Positions 52,807-62,290 of a stretch of 64,000 bases of DNA are shown here, in pieces. The notes under the pieces were generated by a model that had not been told where the DNA came from, made no database searches, and saw only the letters and a list, made by a program, of their open reading frames with translations. A program made the position numbers and the translations under genes. The stretch is from NCBI RefSeq assembly GCF_021432065.1, contig NZ_CP090365.1, positions 1-64,000 of the forward strand, given 5' to 3'. Origin of the DNA: Photobacterium sp. TLY01 (GTDB lineage: Bacteria > Pseudomonadota > Gammaproteobacteria > Enterobacterales > Vibrionaceae). The stretch's first letter is position 1, and every line of letters starts with the position of its first letter.

Positions 52807-53175
52807 TTAAGGCTCGGCTAACACGGAAGTGTCCCACAGGACATAGATTGATTTATCACTCATTTCAAAAATCATCCCTTTCGCGCCTAAGCCGCTTCTT
52901 TGGTAGACAGGCTGATTCCGGCCATCACGGTATTGCCCCGGCTCTCCCTGCGTCGGATGAAAATCGTAATAGACACCATCTGCTCTGTCGATCGTGACAT
53001 AGCCATGATGCTGAGACAGCACACACAAGTAACGGCCTGAGGGTTTATCGGCTCCTTTGGGGTATATATCGCAGCGGGCATCAACAATATCGGCTTGAAC
53101 AGGCAGGGCAAAACTTGCCCATATCAAAGCAGGGACAATCAGAGTCGCAAACCATTTCCACAGCAAACTGACCAT
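52807..53175 (-). CDS. Exported hypothetical protein
   Basis: A 122-residue protein with an N-terminal hydrophobic signal (LLWKWFATLIVPALIWASFALPVQA, cleavage at VQA-D). The mature part has two cysteines (ARCDIYPKG and RYLCVLSQ) and a compact beta pattern (GYVTIDRADGVYYDFHPT, GMIFEMSDKSIYVLWDTS). I do not recognise the family. It is a single gene, with 237 bases before the divergent murQ. Confidence 0.6.
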   Translation of the reverse strand: MVSLLWKWFATLIVPALIWASFALPVQADIVDARCDIYPKGADKPSGRYLCVLSQHHGYVTIDRADGVYYDFHPTQGEPGQYRDGRNQPVYQRSGLGAKGMIFEMSDKSIYVLWDTSVLAEP

Positions 53176-53412
53176 ACTTGCCTCCGCGACGAACCCATTT
53201 CCACGAAGTCAGTGTCGATATGAGTGTAGCATGCTTGTTCAGACAATCAGGACGCTGACAAGCGCTGCCCCCCTTGAACCCAATGATTTGCCTGTTTATC
53301 GCGTTTTTGAATCAGGGACGGCAAGAATGAGCCTTTCAGATTGCGCCGTTTGCTACGCAATATGTTATTCCCTACAATTCTCATCAGATAACGAACCCTA
53401 AGGTCATCCTTG

Positions 53413-54321
53413 ATGAAAATTGATTTAAACACGCTGATCACTGAGAGCCGCAACCCTGCCAGCCACGCGATAGACACCCTGTCGACCGTCGAGATGCTGA
53501 AAGTCATCAATGACGAAGATAAGCAAGTGGCGCTGGCGGTTGAACGCGTCTTACCGCAAGTGGCTGAAGCTGTTGATGCGATCGCCACGGCTTTTCAGCA
53601 AGGTGGCCGCCTGATTTACTCGGGCGCAGGCACATCAGGCCGCTTAGGCATTCTCGATGCCAGTGAGTGCCCGCCTACTTATGGCAGTGATCCTTCTCAG
53701 GTGATCGGCTTGATTGCCGGAGGCCGGGAAGCGATTTTCCGTGCCGTAGAAAATGCGGAAGACAATCGCGAACTCGGTGCAGAAGATCTGAAAGCCCTGA
53801 ATTTTTCTGACAAAGATGTGTTAGTCGGCATTGCTGCCAGTGGTCGCACGCCTTATGTCCTGGGCGCAATGGCATACGCGAAATCAGTGGGTGCGACCGT
53901 CGGAAGCATCAGCTGCAACCCGGACAGCGCCATGACCCGGTTCGCCGATATTGCCATGACGCCGGTCGTTGGGCCGGAAGTGGTGACCGGCTCCTCCCGC
54001 ATGAAAGCCGGTACAGCACAAAAAATGATTCTGAACATGCTGACAACAGGCGCCATGATCCGCACCGGCAAAGTCTACGGCAACCTGATGGTGGATGTTG
54101 AAGCAACCAATGCAAAACTGGTCGAGCGCCAGAAAAACATTGTCACCGCGGCTACCGGCGCAACACGCGAACAGGCCGAATCTGCGCTGGCAGCCTGTGG
54201 CGGCCACTGCAAAACAGCCATTGTGATGATTCTGACCGGTTCAACCGCTGAAGAAGCACGAACTCTGCTAAACCATTCGCAAGGATTTACCCGGCAAGCT
54301 GTGCAGAAGGCAGGTCAGTAA
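53413..54321 (+). CDS. murQ: N-acetylmuramic acid 6-phosphate etherase
   Basis: MurQ cleaves the lactyl ether of N-acetylmuramate-6-phosphate to give GlcNAc-6-phosphate in cell-wall recycling. The SIS domain is clear: [27 protein letters not shown], then [61 protein letters not shown] and [14 protein letters not shown]. The 302-residue length matches E. coli (298). Neither a murP transporter nor a murR regulator is next to it, so it may rely on a distant uptake system. The ATG at 53413 is used. It converges on the AraC-type gene. Confidence 0.96.
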   Translation: MKIDLNTLITESRNPASHAIDTLSTVEMLKVINDEDKQVALAVERVLPQVAEAVDAIATAFQQGGRLIYSGAGTSGRLGILDASECPPTYGSDPSQVIGLIAGGREAIFRAVENAEDNRELGAEDLKALNFSDKDVLVGIAASGRTPYVLGAMAYAKSVGATVGSISCNPDSAMTRFADIAMTPVVGPEVVTGSSRMKAGTAQKMILNMLTTGAMIRTGKVYGNLMVDVEATNAKLVERQKNIVTAATGATREQAESALAACGGHCKTAIVMILTGSTAEEARTLLNHSQGFTRQAVQKAGQ

Positions 54322-54332
54322 GCGTACACCAC

Positions 54333-55214
54333 TTACCCCGCCTTACTGGGCGGCAAGCCAAAATAGCGTTTAAACTCGCGGCTGAACTGCGCGGCGCTTT
54401 CATACCCGACTTTGCTTGCTGCCACGCTGGCTGACACGCCATCCTGCACCATGAGCTGCTTGGCGTTATTGAGCCGGATTTTCTTGATGTATTGCAAAGG
54501 CGGGTCGGTGACAACTTGCTTAAATGCACGGTGAAAAGCTGAAATGCTCATGCCTGCCATCTCAGCGAGATCATCCACCGCCAGCTTATCGGCATAGTGC
54601 AGCTGCACATGCTCGATCACGCCGGATACACGAGCTAACGCGCTATCTTGCTTTACATACTGGGCCAGCAGAATCCGCTGGGGACTTTGCAGCAAGCGGT
54701 AAAAAAACTCTCTGAGGATCTGTGGGCCCAGTAATTTTGCATCCATCGGGCTGTGCAACACGGATAATAGTCGCTGCATACAATCATTGATCTCTGGTGT
54801 AACCGGTGAGGCGGCCACACCTTTGTGCTGCTGTTGCGAGGCAAAATAGTCGGCGCCCAATTCGGCCTCCATGTCATCAACCAGCTGGCGAATCACACTG
54901 TGGTCGAATCCGATATCAATCCCGATCAGCGGCGCCTGCTCCGACGCAAAGGTTTCACAGGCAATGGGGTACGGCGCTGACACAATCAGGCAATGTTCTG
55001 TGTCGTACTCAAACCGATAGTCATTCAGGTGGCCAATTTTGTTGCCCTGAAAAATAACGACCACCCCTTGTTGGTACATCTGTGGCGTCACATGATGATA
55101 CTGGGTGATTTTAAACAGGCTTACGCCTTTTAATGCCGAATTTACCTTACCTTGCCTGTCTTCCAGGCCCAGCTGACCACTTAAAGAGATCGCCAGTTCC
55201 AGGGTTTTATTCAT
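54333..55214 (-). CDS. yqhC: AraC-family regulator, YqhC-like
   Basis: A 293-residue regulator with an AraC_N-type domain at residues 1-165 (VSLFKITQYHHVTPQMYQQGVVVIFQGNK) and a C-terminal pair of helix-turn-helix motifs (DDLAEMAGMSISAFHRAFKQV and ASKVGYESAAQFSREFKRYFG). It is divergent from the iron-type alcohol dehydrogenase at 55385, the same arrangement as yqhC-yqhD in E. coli, where YqhC activates yqhD in response to aldehydes. The gene name is therefore used on position and domain type, not on detailed comparison. Confidence 0.8.
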   Translation of the reverse strand: MNKTLELAISLSGQLGLEDRQGKVNSALKGVSLFKITQYHHVTPQMYQQGVVVIFQGNKIGHLNDYRFEYDTEHCLIVSAPYPIACETFASEQAPLIGIDIGFDHSVIRQLVDDMEAELGADYFASQQQHKGVAASPVTPEINDCMQRLLSVLHSPMDAKLLGPQILREFFYRLLQSPQRILLAQYVKQDSALARVSGVIEHVQLHYADKLAVDDLAEMAGMSISAFHRAFKQVVTDPPLQYIKKIRLNNAKQLMVQDGVSASVAASKVGYESAAQFSREFKRYFGLPPSKAG

Positions 55215-55384
55215 AGTCGCAACTCTGTTTATCTGAGTAAGTCATTGTTGATGAATCGCCATACGAATAAAAGAGTAAAGCAGAATCAGGCAAGAATTAA
55301 GCAGAATTGTGTATTACAGCGAACCTGCTTGTCACCTACACTTTGCAGCACACTATATCTTACAGGCAAACCTGGAGAGCAATG

Positions 55385-56536
55385 ATGAACCCATTTAGCT
55401 ATCACAACCCGACACGCATTCATTTTGGCGAAGGCCAGATTGCTGCAATCACAAACGAAATACCTAAAAGCAGCAAGGTAATGGTGCTGTACGGCGGTGG
55501 CTCTATCAAAGCTAACGGTGTATACGACCAGGTCGTTAAAGCGCTGAGTGAACACCAATGGATTGAATTCTCTGGCATTGAACCTAACCCGCAATACGAC
55601 ACCCTGATGAAAGCTGTCGAACAGATAAAAGCTGAAGGTGTCGACTACCTGCTTGCTGTCGGTGGTGGTTCTGTGGTTGACGGCACTAAATTTGTCGCGG
55701 CCGCTGCCTGCTATGAAGGACAAGATCCTTGGGATATGTGGTCAAAAGGAATCAGTGTGAAACATGCTCTGCCAATCGGCTGCATCCTGACCCTGCCGGC
55801 AACGGGTTCTGAGAGCAACAAAGCCTCTGTCGTTTCACGTGGTAATGACAAAATTGGCTATATGTCCTCTAAAATCCAGCCTGTGTTCGCTGTTTTGGAC
55901 CCGACAACCACGCTGAGTCTGTCTCCTCGTCAGATCAGTAACGGTGTGGTCGATGCGTATGTTCACGTGATGGAGCAATACCTGACCTTCCCGGTCAATG
56001 CCAAAGTTCAGGACAGATTTGCCGAAGGCTTGCTGTTAACCCTGATTGAAGAGGGCCCGAAAGCACTGACCAACCCGGATGATCTGGCTGTGCGTGCCAA
56101 TATTATGTGGTCCGCTACTCAGGCGCTGAACGGACTCATTGGTGTGGGTGTTCCGCAAGACTGGGCCACACACATGATTGGCCATGAACTGACTGGCAAC
56201 TATGGTATTGATCATGCCCGTACTCTGAGTATCGTGCTGCCGGCGGTTATGAAAGAGCGACGCCAGGAAAAAGCCGCCAAGCTTCTTCAATATGCTGAAC
56301 GTATTTTTGGCATCACTGAGGGCAGCGATGACGAACGCATTGATGCTGCCATTACCAAAACAGAAGCTTTCTTCAAGGCCATGCAGGTGCCAACTCGCCT
56401 AAAAGATGTCGAGCTGGATGAAAATGACATTAACGTTCTGCTCAGCGGTCTGGAAAAACATGGCATGACCGCATTGGGTGAACACGGCAAAATTGGTATT
56501 GCCGACAGTAAAGCCATTCTCCGCACTGCGCTTTAA
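55385..56536 (+). CDS. yqhD: Iron/zinc-containing alcohol (aldehyde reductase) dehydrogenase, YqhD-like
   Basis: A 383-residue NADPH-type dehydrogenase of the iron-containing ADH family, close to E. coli YqhD (387). Motifs are NPTRIHFGEGQI, KVMVLYGGGSIKANGVYDQV, the cofactor site LLAVGGGSVVDGTKF, PATGSESNKASVV, and metal ligands in VDAYVHVMEQY and THMIGHELTGNYGIDHARTLSI. It reduces aldehydes in detoxification. The ATG at 55385 with GGAG seven bases upstream is preferred over 55382 and an earlier frame at 55307. Divergent from a YqhC-type regulator; a terminator follows. Confidence 0.93.
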   Translation: MNPFSYHNPTRIHFGEGQIAAITNEIPKSSKVMVLYGGGSIKANGVYDQVVKALSEHQWIEFSGIEPNPQYDTLMKAVEQIKAEGVDYLLAVGGGSVVDGTKFVAAAACYEGQDPWDMWSKGISVKHALPIGCILTLPATGSESNKASVVSRGNDKIGYMSSKIQPVFAVLDPTTTLSLSPRQISNGVVDAYVHVMEQYLTFPVNAKVQDRFAEGLLLTLIEEGPKALTNPDDLAVRANIMWSATQALNGLIGVGVPQDWATHMIGHELTGNYGIDHARTLSIVLPAVMKERRQEKAAKLLQYAERIFGITEGSDDERIDAAITKTEAFFKAMQVPTRLKDVELDENDINVLLSGLEKHGMTALGEHGKIGIADSKAILRTAL

Positions 56537-56565
56537 TTTCTTTGAGCCAACACAGATACACACCT

Positions 56566-56591
56566 AAAACCGCCAACACTGGCGGTTTTTT
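56566..56591 (+). terminator. yqhD: Intrinsic terminator of yqhD
   Basis: AAAACCGCCA, loop ACAC, TGGCGGTTTT and more T. Confidence 0.88.
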
Positions 56592-56673
56592 ATTGCCTGC
56601 CGCACATGCTATTCATGTGGCTGAATAAATAATTTCAACAATGGTATTGATCTCTGTGCACAAGTGTCTATTA

Positions 56674-56703
56674 TGACGATAAGTCAACTTTGACCAATCG
56701 TCA
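56674..56703. promoter_or_regulatory. Tandem TGAC-N5-GTCA operators upstream of the TetR gene
   Basis: TGACGATAAGTCA (56674-56686) and TGACCAATCGTCA (56691-56703), 17 bases apart. The pair itself forms a larger near-perfect palindrome. The same motif recurs twice before the exporter gene. The layout suggests TetR autoregulation. The rest of the gap 56592-56852 also has several TTACAGGA-like repeats and no gene. Confidence 0.6.
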
Positions 56704-56852
56704 TTTTTACAGAGATTTACCCTTTTCGTATTCGTGTTAAACTGTTTACAGGATGTTTGCTTCTTGTAAAGCAGAAACTTACAGGAGTGCCAGCATCTTA
56801 CAGAAGGAGTTGCAATGTATTCACGCAACTGACAACTTAAAAGTCGGAAGTT

Positions 56853-57641
56853 ATGTTCGGGTTGAACTGTAATAAAGAGAGATGTGCCCTCTTCTCCGGA
56901 GAGCGTGTACCCAAAACCAAAAAACAGCAAGCGATTGCAGAACGCGATCACGAGCTGATTATGCTTGCCAAAGATCTGGTTAACAAAGAAGGCTTTGCTA
57001 ACCTCACCATGGATAAGCTGGCGTCAATCAGTCCTTACTCTAAGGGAACGGTGTATAACCATTTCTGCAGTAAAGAAGACGTCATAGTGGCACTTTGCAG
57101 CCACGCTATAAAGGTTGAAATGACTCTGTTCAACCGGGTGTTAGACATGGAAGGCAGCAGCCGGGATATTCTGATGGGTGTCCATGTTGCGTACCATATC
57201 TTTGCCCGACTCGAACCCATACTGTCGACCTGTCTGCTGACAGCGAAAACCCCCTGGGTTATCGACAAAGCATCCAATACACGCGTGGAAATGTTGAACC
57301 AACTTGAGGAGCAAATGATTGATAATGCAGATGCAATCGTCAATCGTGCTCTGGAAGAAGGCAGTCTGGCTATGTCGGCGGCCGTCAGTACCGATGCAGT
57401 GGTTTTTGCAAACTGGTCACTGGCTGTGGGATCAAATGCACTGATTACGAATGCGACCAATAGTCGCTGCATACATCGCCTACAGGATCCGTTTACCATT
57501 TTGAATAACATCAACATGTTACTTGACGGAATGAACTGGAAGCCACTGTCTAGCGAAAGGGATTACAAAAGGCTGTGGAAACACATTGAACAGACCTTTT
57601 TTGCAGAAGAGATCGAACTTCTTTCCCAACTGGGTCGCTAG
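56853..57641 (+). CDS. TetR/AcrR-family regulator
   Basis: A 262-residue regulator. The N-terminal TetR domain reads IMLAKDLVNKEGFANLTMDK then ASISPYSKGTVYNHFCSKEDVIVAL, the recognition helix region. The ligand domain covers residues about 90-250, with GSSRDILMGVHVAYHIFARLEPIL. Residues 1-25 (MFGLNCNKERCALFSGE) may be a misassigned extension; a later start is possible. It precedes an exporter operon in the same direction, with TGAC-N5-GTCA dyads before both, so it is the likely repressor of the operon and of itself. Confidence 0.87.
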   Translation: MFGLNCNKERCALFSGERVPKTKKQQAIAERDHELIMLAKDLVNKEGFANLTMDKLASISPYSKGTVYNHFCSKEDVIVALCSHAIKVEMTLFNRVLDMEGSSRDILMGVHVAYHIFARLEPILSTCLLTAKTPWVIDKASNTRVEMLNQLEEQMIDNADAIVNRALEEGSLAMSAAVSTDAVVFANWSLAVGSNALITNATNSRCIHRLQDPFTILNNINMLLDGMNWKPLSSERDYKRLWKHIEQTFFAEEIELLSQLGR

Positions 57642-57651
57642 TTACTGTAAG

Positions 57652-57675
57652 AACCCGCTTCAGGCGGGTTATTTT
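57652..57675 (+). terminator. Intrinsic terminator after the TetR gene
   Basis: AACCCGC, loop TTCAG, GCGGGTT then ATTTTC. It separates the TetR gene from the exporter operon. Confidence 0.75.
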
Positions 57676-57686
57676 CACACCATGCT

Positions 57687-57699
57687 TGACGATTTGTCA
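57687..57699. promoter_or_regulatory. TGAC-N5-GTCA operator copy 3
   Basis: TGACGATTTGTCA, upstream of the exporter operon and about 160 bases from its start. Same dyad as at 56674, 56691 and 57833. Confidence 0.55.
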
Positions 57700-57832
57700 C
57701 AATTTGATTTCTCTCTGCAATGAATACGGAGAGATTAACACTCATAAGTAGCTGAATAATTGACTTTGGCTATGAATAAGCAGCTAACTCATGCCCGGCC
57801 AGCCTACACGCTGGTTTTAAAGCACCAAATAT

Positions 57833-57845
57833 TGACGAAACGTCA
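57833..57845. promoter_or_regulatory. TGAC-N5-GTCA operator copy 4
   Basis: TGACGAAACGTCA ends 15 bases before the exporter ATG and just before its GGAG ribosome site. Here a bound repressor would block transcription; if it lies after the start point, it could act as a roadblock. Confidence 0.55.
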
Positions 57846-57860
57846 CTCATGGAGATTGTG

Positions 57861-60215
57861 ATGAAAGACAGTATCTACGCTTTACCGATCAAACGTGCTT
57901 ATATCGTCCTGGCGATAATTACAGCACTGTTGATCGCCGCCACTATCGGCGCCAAAAACCTTTATTTCCGGGGGGATTACAACATCTTCTTTGACGGAAA
58001 TAACCCTCAGTTGCAAGCCTTTAACACTATCCAGAACACCTTCAGTAAAACAGACAACATCAGCTTTGTCATTGCCCCCAAAAACGGCAATGTCTTTACG
58101 CCTGACACCTTGTCTCTGATCCGGGATCTGACCAACGACAGCTGGCAAATTCCTTTTTCAAGCCGCGTCGACTCACTGGCTAACTATCAGCACACAGAAG
58201 CCATTGAAGATGATCTGCTGGTCGAAGATTTGCTGTTAGATGAATATCCGCTAGATGCGAACCGCATCGCGAAAGTGAAATCAGTCGCCATACAAGAGCC
58301 TTTACTCCGTGATTCACTGATTTCATCCAGCGGTGATGTTGCTGTTGTTAACGTCACTTTACAGATGCCTAAAGTTGACGAAACGACAGAAATTACTACG
58401 GTTACCGATTATTCCCAAAACTTACTGGCAAAATACCGGGCAGAATTTCCTGAGGTTGATTTTTATCAGGCCGGCATTGTCACCATGAACCGGACTTTCA
58501 TGGACATGGCGATGAAAGACAGCAGCACACTCGTGCCGACCATGCTACTGATTGTGCTGGTTTTTCTGATACTTATGCTGCGCACTGTAACTGGTGTGCT
58601 CGCCACACTTATTGTGATTATCGGTTCAGTGGCGGCTACTATGGGTTTGTCCGGCTGGGCGGGCATGTTCCTCAGCACAGCCACAGTTAATGTACCAACC
58701 CTGGTTCTCACGCTCGCCGTTGCTGACTGTGTGCATGTTATCGCCACTATGCGGCAAGGTATGCAGAGGGGCATGCTCAAAAATGAAGCCATAGGCTATA
58801 GCATCAGGCTCAATGCTATGCCGGTCCTGATTACCTCGGTAACAACGGCGCTTGGCTTTTTAATGATGAATGCCTCTGATTCACCGATTCTGCGCGATTT
58901 AGGTAATCTGGCCGCTCTGGGAATCATGATTGCCTGCTTCCTGTCAGTCTCCCTGCTGCCGGCTTTGCTGTCTGTACTGCCTTTACGTGCCCCGGCCGTT
59001 AAAACGACCGACCAGCACACCTGGACAGATAAATTAGGCAACATAGTGGTTAACCACCGTAAGATCATCTTGCCTTTGTCCGTCATCATTCTGAGCGCCG
59101 CCACCCTGCTGCTGCCTCGCAATGTGGTCAACGACGAGCCTGTCAAATACTTCGCCACAGACAGCCAATTTCGCCAGGCAGCCGACTTTATGGCAGACAA
59201 TATCAGCGGTATGACCACCATCAGCATTGCGATTGATTCAGGCCAGCCCCAGGGGATCGCGGATCCTGGCTTTCTGAACATCCTGAATCAGTTTACCGAC
59301 TGGTTGCGGGAACAGCCGGAAACCGACCATGTTGCCAGCCTGAGTGATGTTTACAAACGCCTGAACAAAAACATGCATGGTGATGATGACAGCTGGTATC
59401 GCCTGCCGAACGACAGAGAACTGGCCGCACAATATCTGTTGCTGTATGAGATGTCCCTGCCCTACGGCCTGGACCTTAACAACCAGCTCAATGTGGATAA
59501 ATCATCCGTCAAACTGACGCTGACCACCAAGAATATCGGCAGTAAAGAACTGGTAGCCCTGGAAGCTCGCATTAATGACTGGTTTGATGCCAATGCGCCG
59601 GGTTACGCCATTATGGCGTCCAGCCCCAACCTGATGTTCGCTCATATTGGCGAAACCAATATGGCCAGCATGTTATCAACATTACCGGTGACGCTGGTAT
59701 TAATCTCCGTATTGATGATTTTTGCTTTGCGTTCACTGCGACTGGGCGTGATCAGTCTCATTCCCAACATCGCCCCGGCCATTCTCGGATTCGGACTCTG
59801 GTCACTTTTGTCTGGTGAAATCAATCTGGGCCTGTCAATAGTGGTCACTCTCACACTCGGTATCGTTGTCGATGACGCCGTGCACTTCCTGAGCAAATAT
59901 CAAATCGCACGCAAAGAAGGCCGCAATGCGGAAGAAGCGGTTCGCTATGCCTTCAGCACTGTTGGCCGCGCGCTATGGATCACCACCGTCGTTCTGGTTG
60001 CCGGCTTCTCGGTACTGGCCAGCTCCAGTTTCCGCCTGAACAGTGACATGGGCCAGCTCAGTGCCCTGATCATTTTCATTGCCCTGGTGGTGGACTTCTT
60101 GCTGCTGCCCTGCATGTTGATGCTCTTTGACCGTCAGCCGGTGGAACAGGCTGACACTGAGACAGCCAGAGCGGAGACCAAGAACCCAATGAACCCAAAA
60201 CCATTGGCTCAATAA
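57861..60215 (+). CDS. RND/MMPL-type exporter
   Basis: A 784-residue inner-membrane protein of the MMPL/sterol-sensing-domain branch of RND transporters, with twelve predicted helices in two halves. The first helix is AYIVLAIITALLIAATIG. Helical bundles are at residues about 220-380 (VPTMLLIVLVFLILMLRT, LVLTLAVADCVHVIATM) and 615-770 (MLSTLPVTLVLISVLMIFAL, LGIVVDDAVHFLSKY). The acidic residues in AVADCVH and VVDDAVHF are the proton-relay type. It is 30 bases before a LolA-like gene and an OMP, so the three may move a lipid, hopanoid or carotenoid-like substrate outward. GGAG six bases before the ATG at 57861 decides the start. Confidence 0.9.
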   Translation: MKDSIYALPIKRAYIVLAIITALLIAATIGAKNLYFRGDYNIFFDGNNPQLQAFNTIQNTFSKTDNISFVIAPKNGNVFTPDTLSLIRDLTNDSWQIPFSSRVDSLANYQHTEAIEDDLLVEDLLLDEYPLDANRIAKVKSVAIQEPLLRDSLISSSGDVAVVNVTLQMPKVDETTEITTVTDYSQNLLAKYRAEFPEVDFYQAGIVTMNRTFMDMAMKDSSTLVPTMLLIVLVFLILMLRTVTGVLATLIVIIGSVAATMGLSGWAGMFLSTATVNVPTLVLTLAVADCVHVIATMRQGMQRGMLKNEAIGYSIRLNAMPVLITSVTTALGFLMMNASDSPILRDLGNLAALGIMIACFLSVSLLPALLSVLPLRAPAVKTTDQHTWTDKLGNIVVNHRKIILPLSVIILSAATLLLPRNVVNDEPVKYFATDSQFRQAADFMADNISGMTTISIAIDSGQPQGIADPGFLNILNQFTDWLREQPETDHVASLSDVYKRLNKNMHGDDDSWYRLPNDRELAAQYLLLYEMSLPYGLDLNNQLNVDKSSVKLTLTTKNIGSKELVALEARINDWFDANAPGYAIMASSPNLMFAHIGETNMASMLSTLPVTLVLISVLMIFALRSLRLGVISLIPNIAPAILGFGLWSLLSGEINLGLSIVVTLTLGIVVDDAVHFLSKYQIARKEGRNAEEAVRYAFSTVGRALWITTVVLVAGFSVLASSSFRLNSDMGQLSALIIFIALVVDFLLLPCMLMLFDRQPVEQADTETARAETKNPMNPKPLAQ

Positions 60216-60245
60216 CCATTTAGCCAAAGATGAAGGAGAAAGCTC

Positions 60246-61058
60246 ATGACAGATAAAACAGCACGAATCACACAATGGCTAGCGTCTATCGGCATGATTA
60301 CCGCACTGGGTATGGCGGTCATCCCGGCGGTATGTTATGCGGGTAACGAGCAGGGATTAGAGATTGCCAAGGAGCGAAAACTGCGTGATACCGGTTGGGG
60401 CGACAGCGTGGCAGTCATGACCATGCTGCTATCCAACGCACAAGGCGAAAGCAGCACCCGGAAAATGCGTATCAAGACACTGGAAGTGGCTGACGACGGC
60501 GATAAAGGCCTGACGATTTTTGATCAGCCACGCGATGTACAAGGCACAGCCTTTCTGAATTTCGCCCATACAACCAAGCCTGATGACCAATGGCTGTATC
60601 TGCCAGCGCTAAAGCGGGTCAAACGAATTGCTTCGCGCAACAAATCGGGCCCTTTCATGGGCAGCGAGTTCGCCTACGAAGATTTGAGTTCATTTGAACT
60701 GGAGAAATACGACTTCACCTATCTGGGTGATGAAACCATGCAGGATCAGACTGTTTTCAAAGTTCAGCAAATCCCGACGGATGAGTACTCCGGCTATACC
60801 AAACAACTGGTCTGGTTGGATAAAGAGCATTACCGTCCTTTGAAGGTGGAGTTCTATGACCGGAAAGACAGCCTGTTGAAGACGCTGACCTTTGACGACT
60901 ATCAGCAGTACCAGGACAAATACTGGCGTGCTCACACCATGACGATGAATAACAGCCAGACCGGTAAAACAACGGTGCTGACCACCCATGAACTGACGTT
61001 CAATAACGGCCTTGATGAAAGCGATTTCAATAAGTCCAGCCTCAAACGCGTCAAATAA
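60246..61058 (+). CDS. LolA-like outer membrane lipoprotein-sorting family protein
   Basis: A 270-residue protein with an N-terminal hydrophobic signal (WLASIGMITALGMAVIPAVCYA), exported to the periplasm. The mature part has the LolA/LppX-like fold block of PF17131-type proteins: RKMRIKTLEVADDGDKGLTIFDQP, WLYLPALKRVKRIASRNKSGPFMGSEFAYEDLSS, and KQLVWLDKEHYRPLKVEFYDRK. Members accompany MMPL exporters and probably carry their hydrophobic cargo across the periplasm. It lies 30 bases from the exporter and 18 bases from the outer-membrane gene. Confidence 0.88.
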   Translation: MTDKTARITQWLASIGMITALGMAVIPAVCYAGNEQGLEIAKERKLRDTGWGDSVAVMTMLLSNAQGESSTRKMRIKTLEVADDGDKGLTIFDQPRDVQGTAFLNFAHTTKPDDQWLYLPALKRVKRIASRNKSGPFMGSEFAYEDLSSFELEKYDFTYLGDETMQDQTVFKVQQIPTDEYSGYTKQLVWLDKEHYRPLKVEFYDRKDSLLKTLTFDDYQQYQDKYWRAHTMTMNNSQTGKTTVLTTHELTFNNGLDESDFNKSSLKRVK

Positions 61059-61076
61059 TCTCAGGCAGGAGCAAGC

Positions 61077-62228
61077 ATGATATACCGATTTTCTGCATTG
61101 CCCCTGCTTCTGGCTGCCTCAGTCGAGGCAGCTGGCATCAGCGGCCAGATAAACCTTGAACAACGTCAGTTTCTGCACCCGGGTCTTGAGGGCCAGGACA
61201 AAAGCCAGACCTCTGTGGTGATAGAGCCCGAGTGGTACACAGAATGGCAGGACGGTGACGCCCGGCTGACCATTCAGCCCTTCTATCGCTGGGACAGCAT
61301 GGATGATGAACGGACCCATTTCGATCTTCGTGAATTCATGTATCTGCAGCTGATCGATGACTATGAACTCAGAATAGGCGTCGGAAAAGTTTTCTGGGGC
61401 GTGACTGAGTCCATTCACCTGGTCGATGTGATCAACCAGACCGATAACGTCGAATCTGTCGACGGCGAGCAAAAACTCGGCCAGCCAATGATCAATCTTG
61501 CAGCCGTCAAAGACTGGGGCACAGTGAATGCCTTCATCCTCCCCTATTTTCGTGAACGTACTTTCGCAGGCAAAGACGGACGGCTGCGGCCGCCGCTGCC
61601 GGTAAATGACAATGCATTGTATGAATCTTCATCGGAGCAGGAGCATATCGACTGGTCATTGCGCTACAGCCACTATTTTGGCGACTGGGATGTCGGCGCC
61701 AGCTTTTTTCAGGGCACCAACAGAGATCCCTACTTTCTGCCGGGACGCACCAGCCTGACCCCATACTACGCCCAGATGGATCAGACCAGCGTGGATGTTC
61801 AGGGTATTTTTGGCAGTTGGTTATTCAAACTGGAAGCGCTTTACCGGGACAGCCTGGAAAATCACTCCGCCGTGGTCACAGGGTTTGAATATACCCTGGT
61901 CGGTGTCTTCGATACCTATTGGGATCTTGGCCTGATTGCCGAGTACCAATACGACTCCCGATCACTGAGTCTGAATCAGAATGACCTGTTTCTGGGTACC
62001 CGATTTGCCCTCAATGACATAGACGGCACAGAAATTTTATTCGGGATTAATCAGGATCTGGACCACAGTCAGGAATCGACCGGCAGAATTGAAGCCTCCG
62101 CACGGATCAACAATAACTGGAAATGGCGGGCGAATGCCTGGTGGTTCAATGCCAGTCAGCTTGACAGCCCACTGTATTTTGTCCGTAAAGACGACTTCAT
62201 TGAACTGGCACTGGAATATTACTTCTGA
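61077..62228 (+). CDS. Outer-membrane beta-barrel protein of the exporter operon
   Basis: A 383-residue protein with a short signal (MIYRFSALPLLLAASVEA, cleavage near EAA-G). It has alternating amphipathic strands ending in FIELALEYYF, the terminal Phe used for BAM insertion. Stretches such as LRIGVGKVFWGVTESIHLVDVINQTD and WSLRYSHYFGDWDVGASFFQG recall DUF1302-type porin-like proteins. It is the last gene of the exporter operon, so it could be the outer-membrane exit for the same substrate. Confidence 0.82.
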   Translation: MIYRFSALPLLLAASVEAAGISGQINLEQRQFLHPGLEGQDKSQTSVVIEPEWYTEWQDGDARLTIQPFYRWDSMDDERTHFDLREFMYLQLIDDYELRIGVGKVFWGVTESIHLVDVINQTDNVESVDGEQKLGQPMINLAAVKDWGTVNAFILPYFRERTFAGKDGRLRPPLPVNDNALYESSSEQEHIDWSLRYSHYFGDWDVGASFFQGTNRDPYFLPGRTSLTPYYAQMDQTSVDVQGIFGSWLFKLEALYRDSLENHSAVVTGFEYTLVGVFDTYWDLGLIAEYQYDSRSLSLNQNDLFLGTRFALNDIDGTEILFGINQDLDHSQESTGRIEASARINNNWKWRANAWWFNASQLDSPLYFVRKDDFIELALEYYF

Positions 62229-62257
62229 GCCAATTTGCCATTTCATTGGAAAAACCT

Positions 62258-62290
62258 GCCGGAACAGGAAAATTCTGCGTTCCGGCTTTT
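62258..62290 (+). terminator. Intrinsic terminator of the exporter operon
   Basis: GCCGGAAC, loop of 13, GTTCCGGC, then TTTT. It lies 30 bases after the last stop. Confidence 0.8.
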
